Shown here in pieces: positions 5,687 to 12,032 of a DNA stretch of 13,122 nt (position 1 is its first letter; every line of letters starts with the position of its first letter). This DNA is from Candidatus Saccharimonadota bacterium (lineage in GTDB: Bacteria; Patescibacteriota; Saccharimonadia; Saccharimonadales; UBA4665). The notes under the pieces were generated by a model. That model was not told where the DNA came from. It worked only from the letters and a program-made list of their open reading frames with translations, and made no database searches. Made by a program: the position numbers and the translations under genes. The DNA lies in contig JAQGGU010000098.1 in the NCBI GenBank assembly GCA_028289265.1, forward strand, positions 1 to 13,122, in the 5' to 3' direction.

Positions 5687-5770
5687 TGCGGATGAGAGGA
5701 CTTGAACCTCCACGAGCTTGCGCCCACTAGTACCTGAAACTAGCGTGTATACCAATTTCACCACATCCGC
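5684..5770 (-). tRNA. tRNA-Leu (anticodon CAG)
   Basis: This is a class II tRNA of 87 bases with an encoded CCA (5684-5686). The acceptor GCGGATG pairs with CATCCGC. The anticodon stem CTAGT/ACTAG encloses the loop TTCAGGT, with anticodon CAG at 5734-5736. The T-arm is GGAGG-TTCAAGT-CCTCT. Outside the anticodon stem-loop it is identical to tRNA-Leu(GAG) at 3002-3088. Confidence 0.97.
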
Positions 5771-5797
5771 TTATTTGAGCTTTTAGGAACAGGGGTA

Positions 5798-5826
5798 ATT
5801 GTACTGTACGAAGCCCTTTCGAGCAA
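5798..5826 (-). promoter_or_regulatory. Sigma70-type promoter of tRNA-Leu(CAG)
   Basis: The minus-strand TTGCTC (5821-5826) and TACAAT (5798-5803) are separated by exactly 17 bases, about 27 bases upstream of the tRNA 5' end. It starts just after the stop codon of the binding-protein gene at 5835. Confidence 0.65.
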
Positions 5827-5834
5827 GCCCAGGT

Positions 5835-7610
5835 TTAGCGTTCTTGCGTATTGATTACCGAGGCTTGGCGTATCTGCCAGTTATGAACGGTATTAAACCG
5901 CTCAACGTCGCTGTTAATAGTCCGTGGACTTAGGCCAAAGACGGTGCCATGAGTGGCATACATATAGCGCGGCTGGTAGAGCCCAAGCGCCGGTGTATCC
6001 TGCTGCCATGCTTGCAAAAATGGGCGATATTTAACGGCACGAAGCGTCGGGTCATTGCGGGTGCGACCGCCCTCGAGCGCCGCATCGGCCACCTTGGAGC
6101 CGTACATAGAAAAGTTGAGACGGTTTGAACGAGCGTCCTTCTGAGAACTATGCCAGTAGACAAACACGTCCGGATCAGTACCAATAGAAATGCCATAGAG
6201 CAGGGCGTCGTAATTCTGCTCGGAAATAGTTTGCTGGAGATCCGACCCGTCACGCAGTTGCATGTCCGCCTTCACCCCTATTTGCTCCCAGTCTTCCTGT
6301 AGCTTAGCCGTAATGACACGGTTCTCAGGCGTGTCCTGGGCTTGCAAAATAAAACCGAGTGGTACGCCAGCTTTAGCCCGCAAGCCATTCTCCCCCTTTA
6401 GCCAGCCAGCAGCATCGAGCGAGGCTGCCGCAGCTTCGCGGTTGACTGGCGGCTGGACCAGCGTCTTATCATACCCGAGTTGACCAATCAAAAACGGTCC
6501 TTTTACAGGATGAGTCGGGTAGTCAAGTTCGCGGATAATAGCCTCTACATCCGCTGCCTGCACGAGCGCCTTGCGCACCGCTGCATCGGCAAATAAAGGA
6601 TTCGTCTGTTTGAAAAATACCATATTAGCCGCGGTTAGCATAAAGTCATTCACGAGTATGCCGTCATGGCCTTTGACTGCTTGTGGTAACTCAGGAAAGC
6701 TAGCGGCAGTCAGTTCGCGACGCTCAAAGCTCTTAGCCAAACGCCCGGAATCATGGAATGAATGTATAACAAAGCTGGCGAGCTTTGGCTCTCCCTCGTG
6801 ATAATTTTTAAAAGGCGTTAAAGCGATCTGTTCTTCCCGGGTCTCAGGCGTCTCTCCACTCACTTCTACCTTTTGCCACATAAAAGGTCCGGAGCCCACC
6901 GGATTTAAGGTATTGAAGGTTGCCGAACGAAGCTCTGTGGGCGCTGTGTCTTTAAGAAGATGCTCTGGAATAATTCCATTCGTGAGGTGATGGGGAAAAG
7001 CGCTGAGCGGATTCGGTAATGTAAAGGTCACCGTCCGGTCATCTAAGGCGGCCACTTTGATGTCCCGCCAACTCGCCTGCAAGAAAGAGGAAGCGTCCGG
7101 GTTCTGTATCATCTGGTAAGTAAATAAAACGTCCCTGGATGTCAGTGAGGCGCCATCATGCCAGAGAAGGTTCGGCCGGAGCTTTACAGTGTAGACGCGC
7201 TCGCTCTCATCAATTGCCCAGCTTTCTGCCATGTCTCCCGCTAACTGGTTGTGCTCATCATATTTTAAAAGACTAGCGAACAGCAGCTTTGATACCGACT
7301 CATCAACTTCACCCGACGCATAGATTGGGTTCGCCGTCGTAAAGTCACCCAATATCCCTTCGGTGTAGATACCGCCAGGAACAGGCGCGAGCGAGCGGAA
7401 ATGACCATCCAGAGCCCGTATCTGTCCGATTAGACAGCCGGAGAGCAACACAAATAGCAGTACCCAAGTAATTACAAAACGTCGTACCGGCACCAAACGA
7501 TCAAGACGCTTAAAGAAATGTCTCTCGGCAAGACTCTCAGCCTGCAGGCCCAGCGCCTCTACCTGATGCTGCCGTTTGTGCAGTTGTCGTTTTGAAATGC
7601 CCACTTTCAT
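5835..7610 (-). CDS. Membrane-anchored ABC transporter solute-binding protein, family 5
   Basis: The 591-residue protein has a basic, probably cytoplasmic N-terminus of about 44 residues, then one hydrophobic segment (about 45-64, RRFVITWVLLFVLLSGCLIG) and an extracellular SBP_bac_5 domain. The domain shows the family landmarks in order: an early YTEGILGDFTTANPIYA segment (82-98), LLWHDGASLTSRDVLFTYQM (about 151-170), NPVGSGPFMW and a second lobe. The hydrophobic segment contains LLSGC (Cys59), which resembles a lipobox, but the long n-region would also suit an uncleaved anchor. Such proteins bind peptides for an importer; no permease is adjacent. The start is 13 bases after secG with no Shine-Dalgarno visible, so translation is probably coupled to secG. 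It is a distant paralogue of the partial protein at the left end. Confidence 0.92.
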   Translation of the reverse strand: MKVGISKRQLHKRQHQVEALGLQAESLAERHFFKRLDRLVPVRRFVITWVLLFVLLSGCLIGQIRALDGHFRSLAPVPGGIYTEGILGDFTTANPIYASGEVDESVSKLLFASLLKYDEHNQLAGDMAESWAIDESERVYTVKLRPNLLWHDGASLTSRDVLFTYQMIQNPDASSFLQASWRDIKVAALDDRTVTFTLPNPLSAFPHHLTNGIIPEHLLKDTAPTELRSATFNTLNPVGSGPFMWQKVEVSGETPETREEQIALTPFKNYHEGEPKLASFVIHSFHDSGRLAKSFERRELTAASFPELPQAVKGHDGILVNDFMLTAANMVFFKQTNPLFADAAVRKALVQAADVEAIIRELDYPTHPVKGPFLIGQLGYDKTLVQPPVNREAAAASLDAAGWLKGENGLRAKAGVPLGFILQAQDTPENRVITAKLQEDWEQIGVKADMQLRDGSDLQQTISEQNYDALLYGISIGTDPDVFVYWHSSQKDARSNRLNFSMYGSKVADAALEGGRTRNDPTLRAVKYRPFLQAWQQDTPALGLYQPRYMYATHGTVFGLSPRTINSDVERFNTVHNWQIRQASVINTQER

Positions 7611-7623
7611 GTATGTGTTGTGC

Positions 7624-7836
7624 TTAAGCTATAATTCCGAAGAGTAGTGACAGTGTGAAAACCAATGCGGTAATGATCGTCAACTGATAGATAGTCTTGT
7701 CAGTACCCCGTCGTGTTGTGTTGACTTCCGCCGTGCCTCCGAGACCCGCCCCAAGTGAAGCTCCACGTGTCTGCACCAGTATGAGGACAGTCAAAAGCAC
7801 CACCGATCCAATGGTTAGGTAATTAAAGATAGTCAT
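7624..7836 (-). CDS. secG: Preprotein translocase subunit SecG
   Basis: The 70-residue protein has two membrane helices (about residues 4-21 and 51-69). Between them is the family's loop LVQTRGASLGAGLGGTAEVNTTRRGTDK, carrying the conserved QxxGASLGAGLGG stretch. SecG is the accessory subunit of the SecYEG channel that exports unfolded proteins. Its ATG overlaps the TGA of the upstream gene (ATGA at 7833-7836), so the two are translationally coupled, and a strong GGAGGAG lies 8 bases upstream. The binding protein 13 bases downstream is itself a Sec-exported protein, but a functional reason for their pairing is inference. Confidence 0.93.
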   Translation of the reverse strand: MTIFNYLTIGSVVLLTVLILVQTRGASLGAGLGGTAEVNTTRRGTDKTIYQLTIITALVFTLSLLFGIIA

Positions 7837-8201
7837 GACTTACGCTCCTCCAGAATTGCTGATACTAAATAGTTTACAAGGCCAATGACCATACCCGCAA
7901 GTATTGCCGCCCAGAAGTTGGTGACATGAAGAGGTCCATAGAGCTTACTCGCAAGGAACACCATAAATCCGTTGACCACCACCATGAATAAACCAAGGGT
8001 AAATAAAATTGCCGGCAGAGACAGGATCACGACGATCGGCTTGATAAAAACATTGATAATGGCAAGAATAAGCCCGGCCATGATAATCACACCTATACTG
8101 CCATTGTAAGTAATAGCGTCAGTCAATAAGCCAGCAGCTATCCAAAGGCCTAGACTGGACACAAGCCATCGAATAAGAAAGCGCGTGAAGGGACGATTCA
8201 T
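7833..8201 (-). CDS. Phage holin family IV / YvlD-like membrane protein
   Basis: The 122-residue protein has four predicted membrane helices (about residues 7-26, 33-55, 57-80 and 92-115). The sequence has the PF04020-type features FLIRWLVSSLGLWIAAGLL, then AIINVFIKPIVVILSLPAILFTLGLF with its central Lys-Pro and later N-G-F, and a final GLVNYL. Despite the family name, such chromosomal proteins are not phage genes; their function is poorly known (some are in envelope-stress operons). It leads an operon with secG and the binding protein. An extended -10, TGCTATAAT, lies 7 bases before the ATG with no Shine-Dalgarno between, so its mRNA is probably leaderless. The preceding M24 gene ends only 21 bases upstream. 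Confidence 0.88.
   Translation of the reverse strand: MNRPFTRFLIRWLVSSLGLWIAAGLLTDAITYNGSIGVIIMAGLILAIINVFIKPIVVILSLPAILFTLGLFMVVVNGFMVFLASKLYGPLHVTNFWAAILAGMVIGLVNYLVSAILEERKS
7845..7851 (-). promoter_or_regulatory. Strong Shine-Dalgarno of secG
   Basis: The minus-strand GGAGGAG lies 8 bases before ATG 7836, inside the end of the upstream coding region. It shows that internal operon genes here use classical ribosome binding, unlike the transcript-leading genes. Confidence 0.8.
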
Positions 8202-8208
8202 TACTGTT

Positions 8209-8217
8209 ATTATAGCA
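8209..8217 (-). promoter_or_regulatory. Extended -10 promoter of the YvlD-like/secG operon
   Basis: The minus-strand TGCTATAAT is a full consensus extended -10 within the 21-base gap between two genes, 7 bases from the ATG at 8201. Transcription would start at or next to the start codon. Confidence 0.75.
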
Positions 8218-8222
8218 CGATT

Positions 8223-9464
8223 TTAAGCATAAGCGGAAAGCTGCCTAGGCAATCGCTCACTTAAAATTTTATGGCCATCTGCCGTAATGAGCACATCGTC
8301 TTCTATCCGTGCCCCAATGCCCTCCTCTGGAATATAGATACCCGGCTCACAAGTCAGCACCATACCTGGCTCAAGGGGCCTGCTGTAATCCCCGACGTCA
8401 TGGACATCAAGCCCCAGGAAATGTGAAGTGGCGTGAGGATAATATTTTCGCACACTTTCATGGTCGACCGTTTCTATAAGACCGAGTTCTTGTAGCTTGG
8501 ATCCCATATATGTCTCTATCTGCAGCTCATAGTCCTTAAGCATTGTGCCCGGTTTTAACAGGCTGAGTGCGTAGTTCTGTACTTCCAGTACCGCTGCTAC
8601 TATTTGTTCCTGCCGTTCGGTGGCTGTGCCGTATGGAACTGTCCGCGTGATATCAGCCGCATAATGACTGACTTCTGCTCCTACATCCATAATGACCAGC
8701 ACGTTTGGCGCGAATGTGCCGCTATTCTCTACATTATGCAAAGTAACGCCCCGTTTGCCACTGGCAATAATCGGTGCAAACGCATGGCCGGAAGCCTCAA
8801 CCGTGCGGAATGCGGCAGTCAGCTGGTTCTCCACCTCAAATTCGTAGGTATATTTCTGCAGGCTTAGGGTGTCCGTAACTTTAAGTAAACCATCTATGGT
8901 GACGTCGATAGCCTTCTGTAGTGCCTGCAGCTCCTCGGGCTGTTTAATCATGCGTAAGGCAACTAGTTGCTCGCGAATATCTATCACTTGGGCATCCGTC
9001 TTCCACGCCTTCAAACGCTCCACAAGCCGGCTGCGGGCAGGATTTGTGTACATGCCGTACTGCTCAATATATGCTGCGGGCGGTAGCAAGGTTTGTACTC
9101 TTCCGGTCTCTTGAAGAGTCTCGCCAAGCCGCCGCCAACCCTCTTCTTCATCCAGAAATATCACAATACCGGAAACTTTGGAAAGCGTATCTTTATCAAC
9201 GGCGCCATCAAATGCCTCGCGGCTATCACTCCGTCCAGGAACGATAACGTACTCTTCTGCGCCGTCCATGACTAAAATAAGATCCGGTTCATCAATCCCC
9301 GTGAGATACCAGAAATTACTATCCTGGTGAAATGGAAAGGTAGTATCAGCATTTCTCTGCAGAAGCCCCTGCGCCGTGATGACAATTGGCAGCGACGAAT
9401 CCACGGATTCCCGCAAACGTTTACGGTTATTACTAAAGAATTTTGTCTTAAAAATCGTATTCAT
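8223..9464 (-). CDS. M24B metallopeptidase, Xaa-Pro aminopeptidase type (PepP-like)
   Basis: With the start at ATG 9464 the protein has 413 residues. It has an AMP_N domain (FFSNNRKRLRES... to ...FWYLTGIDEPD) and a C-terminal pita-bread domain. All five metal ligands are present: Asp in IMDVGAE, Asp in AADITRT, His in SHFLGLDVHD, Glu in CEPGIY and Glu in GARIEDD. Such enzymes remove an N-terminal residue before proline and would help degrade imported peptides. A longer reading from GTG 9515 adds 17 residues (MYTCDSNSLNRLVYWLD) that fall outside the AMP_N domain and would translate the extended -10 element at 9473-9481. I therefore prefer 9464; AAGGGGAG before that GTG is too close to it to serve. 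It lies 89 bases after uvrC. Confidence 0.92.
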   Translation of the reverse strand: MNTIFKTKFFSNNRKRLRESVDSSLPIVITAQGLLQRNADTTFPFHQDSNFWYLTGIDEPDLILVMDGAEEYVIVPGRSDSREAFDGAVDKDTLSKVSGIVIFLDEEEGWRRLGETLQETGRVQTLLPPAAYIEQYGMYTNPARSRLVERLKAWKTDAQVIDIREQLVALRMIKQPEELQALQKAIDVTIDGLLKVTDTLSLQKYTYEFEVENQLTAAFRTVEASGHAFAPIIASGKRGVTLHNVENSGTFAPNVLVIMDVGAEVSHYAADITRTVPYGTATERQEQIVAAVLEVQNYALSLLKPGTMLKDYELQIETYMGSKLQELGLIETVDHESVRKYYPHATSHFLGLDVHDVGDYSRPLEPGMVLTCEPGIYIPEEGIGARIEDDVLITADGHKILSERLPRQLSAYA

Positions 9465-9472
9465 ATCCAACC

Positions 9473-9481
9473 AGTATACCA
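9473..9481 (-). promoter_or_regulatory. Extended -10 promoter of the M24 peptidase gene
   Basis: The minus-strand TGGTATACT lies 8 bases before ATG 9464, with no Shine-Dalgarno between. It is identical to the element driving tRNA-Val at 2796-2804, which supports both calls. Confidence 0.55.
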
Positions 9482-9553
9482 GCCGGTTTAAGCTATTTGA
9501 GTCGCACGTATACACTCCCCTTTGTTCTGCCGCCTTCCGTGTGAATTAGCTGC

Positions 9554-11077
9554 TTACAGATACTTCCGGAGAATAGCTGCTTTTTTAGCGCCAATGGATT
9601 GCTCGATAGCTATTTGATTAGCCTCGGCGACGCCTTTCATACTGCCAAACTCTTTTAGTAATTTTCGCCGGGTAGCCGGACCGAAGCCTGGAATTTCCTC
9701 GAGTAGGCTAGCTGTCTGCCGCTTTTGCCTGAGTACGGAATGATAGCTGACGGCAAAACGGTGTGACTCATCGCGTATTCTCTGTAAGAGTTTGACGAGG
9801 TTTGTATTGTGCGGCAGGTTTACCAGAATAAAATCATCACTCTCCGTCATAAAACCCTGTAGTTTGTGCATAATGTCCTGGTTTAACGCGACATTAGACT
9901 TGTCCTTGTGGATCACAATCTGCTCTTCCCGCTTGGCGAGCCCAATGAAAGGTATTTGCTGACAGCTAGGCTCAGGGTCGCCATTCTTGTCTGCTCTGCA
10001 CGCTTCATCCCGGGCGCGAATAGCCGCGTCAAGCTGGCCCTTGCCACCGTCAATCAGCACCAGGCTGGGCCTACCCCAGGCTTTGATATTTTTTTCACTT
10101 AAGCGACGCGACAGCGTTTCATACATGTTATGAAAGTCATTGTTATGGTCCTTTTTGGTCTTGAATTTGCGATATTCCGCCTTGTCACTAACCCCGTTGG
10201 TAAAGACCACCATACTCGCCACCACGTCCGTTCCAGACATGTGCGAAATGTCATAACCCTCCATACGCTGCGGGAAAGTATGCAGGCCAAGCAAATCGAC
10301 CAGCTCATTGAGTGCATGGTCTTTACTGATGTCCATAAACTCTTTGTCACTGAAAATGACTTGCTTGTTGAGGTTTTGCAGTGCAGTTAAGCGATTGCGG
10401 ATATGTGCCGCTTCTTCAAAATTCTGTTGCTTGGCAGCGGCCTTCATCTCTTTTTCCAGCTCACGAATGATAGTCACACGCTTACCTTCTATGTATGCCA
10501 TTAATTGGCGCAGATTGGCTCGGTACTGCTCGAGTGTCGTGCGGCCTTCTTCAAGGCCAGGATCAAGTCCCAGATGATAGTGCAGCGTCGCGCGCTTCTG
10601 GCCGGGAATCTTACGCGTAGCGTACGGGAAAATGCGGCGCAGGAGTTTTAGCGCTACGCGCACACTCGATAGACTCGGGTAAGGTCCAAAATACTTCGCG
10701 CCATCGTCTAACGGCCGGCGGGTAGTGCTGACCGTAGGATAATCGCTGTCATAATCAATCCGGATATAGGCCATAGCCTTATCGTCACGAAGCAAAATAT
10801 TGTAACGGGGCATGTAGCGGCGGACCATCTCGGCTTCCAGAAAGAGCGCTTCTATTTCGCTTTCCACCACCATCCAGTCGGTATCGGCGATTTCCGCCAC
10901 CAAGGCGTCAGTCTTGACGTCTCGGGTACGTGATTTCTGGAAATACTGGCGTACGCGGTTACGGAGCACCGCCGCTTTGCCGACATAAATAATCTCGCCG
11001 CTGGCGTCTTTATGAAAATAGACACCTGGCTCGCGCGGCAATTCTTTAAGTTTCTTTTCTAGTGTAGGGCTGATCAC
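9554..11077 (-). CDS. uvrC: Excinuclease ABC subunit C, lacking the usual cysteine cluster
   Basis: The 507-residue protein (GTG start at 11077) carries out the dual incision of nucleotide excision repair with UvrA and UvrB. An N-terminal GIY-YIG nuclease domain (GVYFHKD 18-24, IIYVGKA 29-35) is followed by a UVR motif for UvrB contact (about 205-236). An RNase H-like domain has Asp276 in YDISHMSGTD, Asp343 in LIDGGKGQL and a DESHRFAVSYH segment (436-446), and the end holds a helix-hairpin-helix (IPGFGPATRRKLLKEFGS, 462-479). The protein is about 100 residues shorter than typical UvrC. The region of residues 150-180, where most UvrC proteins have four cysteines, reads YATRKIPGQKRATLHYHLGL with none. 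The start lies 7 bases after trhO; a TATAAT is 6 bases before the GTG. Confidence 0.96.
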   Translation of the reverse strand: MISPTLEKKLKELPREPGVYFHKDASGEIIYVGKAAVLRNRVRQYFQKSRTRDVKTDALVAEIADTDWMVVESEIEALFLEAEMVRRYMPRYNILLRDDKAMAYIRIDYDSDYPTVSTTRRPLDDGAKYFGPYPSLSSVRVALKLLRRIFPYATRKIPGQKRATLHYHLGLDPGLEEGRTTLEQYRANLRQLMAYIEGKRVTIIRELEKEMKAAAKQQNFEEAAHIRNRLTALQNLNKQVIFSDKEFMDISKDHALNELVDLLGLHTFPQRMEGYDISHMSGTDVVASMVVFTNGVSDKAEYRKFKTKKDHNNDFHNMYETLSRRLSEKNIKAWGRPSLVLIDGGKGQLDAAIRARDEACRADKNGDPEPSCQQIPFIGLAKREEQIVIHKDKSNVALNQDIMHKLQGFMTESDDFILVNLPHNTNLVKLLQRIRDESHRFAVSYHSVLRQKRQTASLLEEIPGFGPATRRKLLKEFGSMKGVAEANQIAIEQSIGAKKAAILRKYL

Positions 11078-11083
11078 AGCTAT

Positions 11084-11089
11084 ATTATA
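11084..11089 (-). promoter_or_regulatory. -10 element before uvrC
   Basis: The minus-strand TATAAT, a full consensus hexamer, overlaps the trhO stop codon and ends 6 bases before the uvrC GTG. A -35 is not obvious. It would give a leaderless uvrC mRNA in addition to any readthrough from trhO. Confidence 0.5.
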
Positions 11090-11984
11090 CCGCCGCTGTT
11101 TGGCCAGCGCATTCTGGGCACAGCGTTTCCTGCGTACAGTTTTCGCATACTACGATGAGTTCGTTGCAGGATACGTTGGCGCAGTTGGTATAACGGCTCG
11201 TCTTGCTGCTGCAATGTACGCACTCGCCAATATCTTTTGCCTTATCAGAAAACTTCACGCCCATGCGGCCATCGAAGACATAGAGCGAGCCTTCCCAAAG
11301 TCCTTCGTCGGCGTACTTCTCACCGTACTTCACTATGCCGCCATCCATTTGATAGACCTCTTTGAAACCGCGGTTTTTCATAAGACTACTGAGGATCTCG
11401 CAGCGGATGCCGCCGGTGCAGTACGTGACTACCGGTTTGTCTTTTATATCTTTATACTTGTTGCCCTCAAGCTCCTTGAGAAAATCTTTGCTTGTACGAG
11501 CATCTGGCACGACGGCATTTTTAAATTTGCCGACTTTGGCTTCATACGCATTGCGTCCGTCAAAAAATATAACATCTTCGCCGGCCTTGGATTTTTCTTC
11601 TACCAGTTTGTGCACCTCTTCCGGCTTGAGGTGTGTACCCCCGCCAACAATACCATTCTCATCAACCTTTAATTCGTCAGCCGCGCCGAAGGTGACAATC
11701 TCATCGCGAACTTTGACTGATAATTTCGGGAAGTCCTCGCGCCCTCCTTCACTCCATTTAAAAGCCGTGCCCTTAAATGCGTTGAAGGTTTTTGTCTCTT
11801 TGACGTACTCCTTGAGGTCTTCAATGTCACCGCCAAGAGTGCCGTTAATACCGTGCTTGGATAATAGGATACGACCCTTTAGGTGTAGCTTTTCACAGAG
11901 GGCGCGCTGCCACAACCGCACCGCTTCGGGGTCGGATATTGGCGCAAACTTATAGTAGAGAATGATCTTCTGGGAACTCTTCAT
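11085..11984 (-). CDS. trhO: tRNA uridine(34) hydroxylase (TrhO), rhodanese family
   Basis: The 299-residue protein has an N-terminal UPF0176-type domain (about 5-100, with [15 protein letters not shown] 36-50). A rhodanese domain (about 120-235) carries the active-site loop YCTGGIRCE (188-196, Cys189) and the FDGRN and GKFKNAVVP segments. The C-terminal tail has clustered cysteines (CVHC, CANVSC, CENC, CPEC) that could bind zinc. The family hydroxylates U34 of certain tRNAs to 5-hydroxyuridine, the precursor of cmo5U-type wobble bases. The start ATG 11984 is chosen because it begins the conserved [10 protein letters not shown] strand and follows a TATAAT by 11 bases. Seven bases separate it from uvrC. 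Confidence 0.93.
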   Translation of the reverse strand: MKSSQKIILYYKFAPISDPEAVRLWQRALCEKLHLKGRILLSKHGINGTLGGDIEDLKEYVKETKTFNAFKGTAFKWSEGGREDFPKLSVKVRDEIVTFGAADELKVDENGIVGGGTHLKPEEVHKLVEEKSKAGEDVIFFDGRNAYEAKVGKFKNAVVPDARTSKDFLKELEGNKYKDIKDKPVVTYCTGGIRCEILSSLMKNRGFKEVYQMDGGIVKYGEKYADEGLWEGSLYVFDGRMGVKFSDKAKDIGECVHCSSKTSRYTNCANVSCNELIVVCENCTQETLCPECAGQTAAV

Positions 11985-11995
11985 AACTTTACCGT

Positions 11996-12001
11996 ATTAT
12001 A
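11996..12001 (-). promoter_or_regulatory. -10 element of trhO
   Basis: The minus-strand TATAAT lies 11 bases before ATG 11984 in a 48-base intergenic gap; the 5' leader would be about 4-5 bases. No strong -35 and no Shine-Dalgarno are seen. Confidence 0.55.
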
Positions 12002-12032
12002 CAACGTTTTATCGACTTCTCCCAGGATACTT

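Noticed and set aside
5488..5730. Plus-strand reading frame of 80 residues ending in RMRGLEPPRACAH
   Set aside because: The end is the antisense of tRNA-Leu, a common source of false proteins; the rest is the repeat core, and its start lies inside a perfect terminator.
7833..8201. Prophage holin gene
   Set aside because: The family name includes phage holin, but the gene is in an operon with secG and no phage gene is near; chromosomal YvlD-like proteins are widespread.
9465..9515. Longer M24 peptidase start at GTG 9515
   Set aside because: The 17 extra residues do not belong to the AMP_N domain, the purine-rich stretch abuts the GTG without spacing, and the extended -10 element at 9473-9481 would fall inside the coding region.
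11100..11955. Two long plus-strand open frames (190 and 197 residues) opposite trhO
   Set aside because: They are shadows of the trhO coding sequence, which has unmistakable family motifs and a promoter on the other strand.
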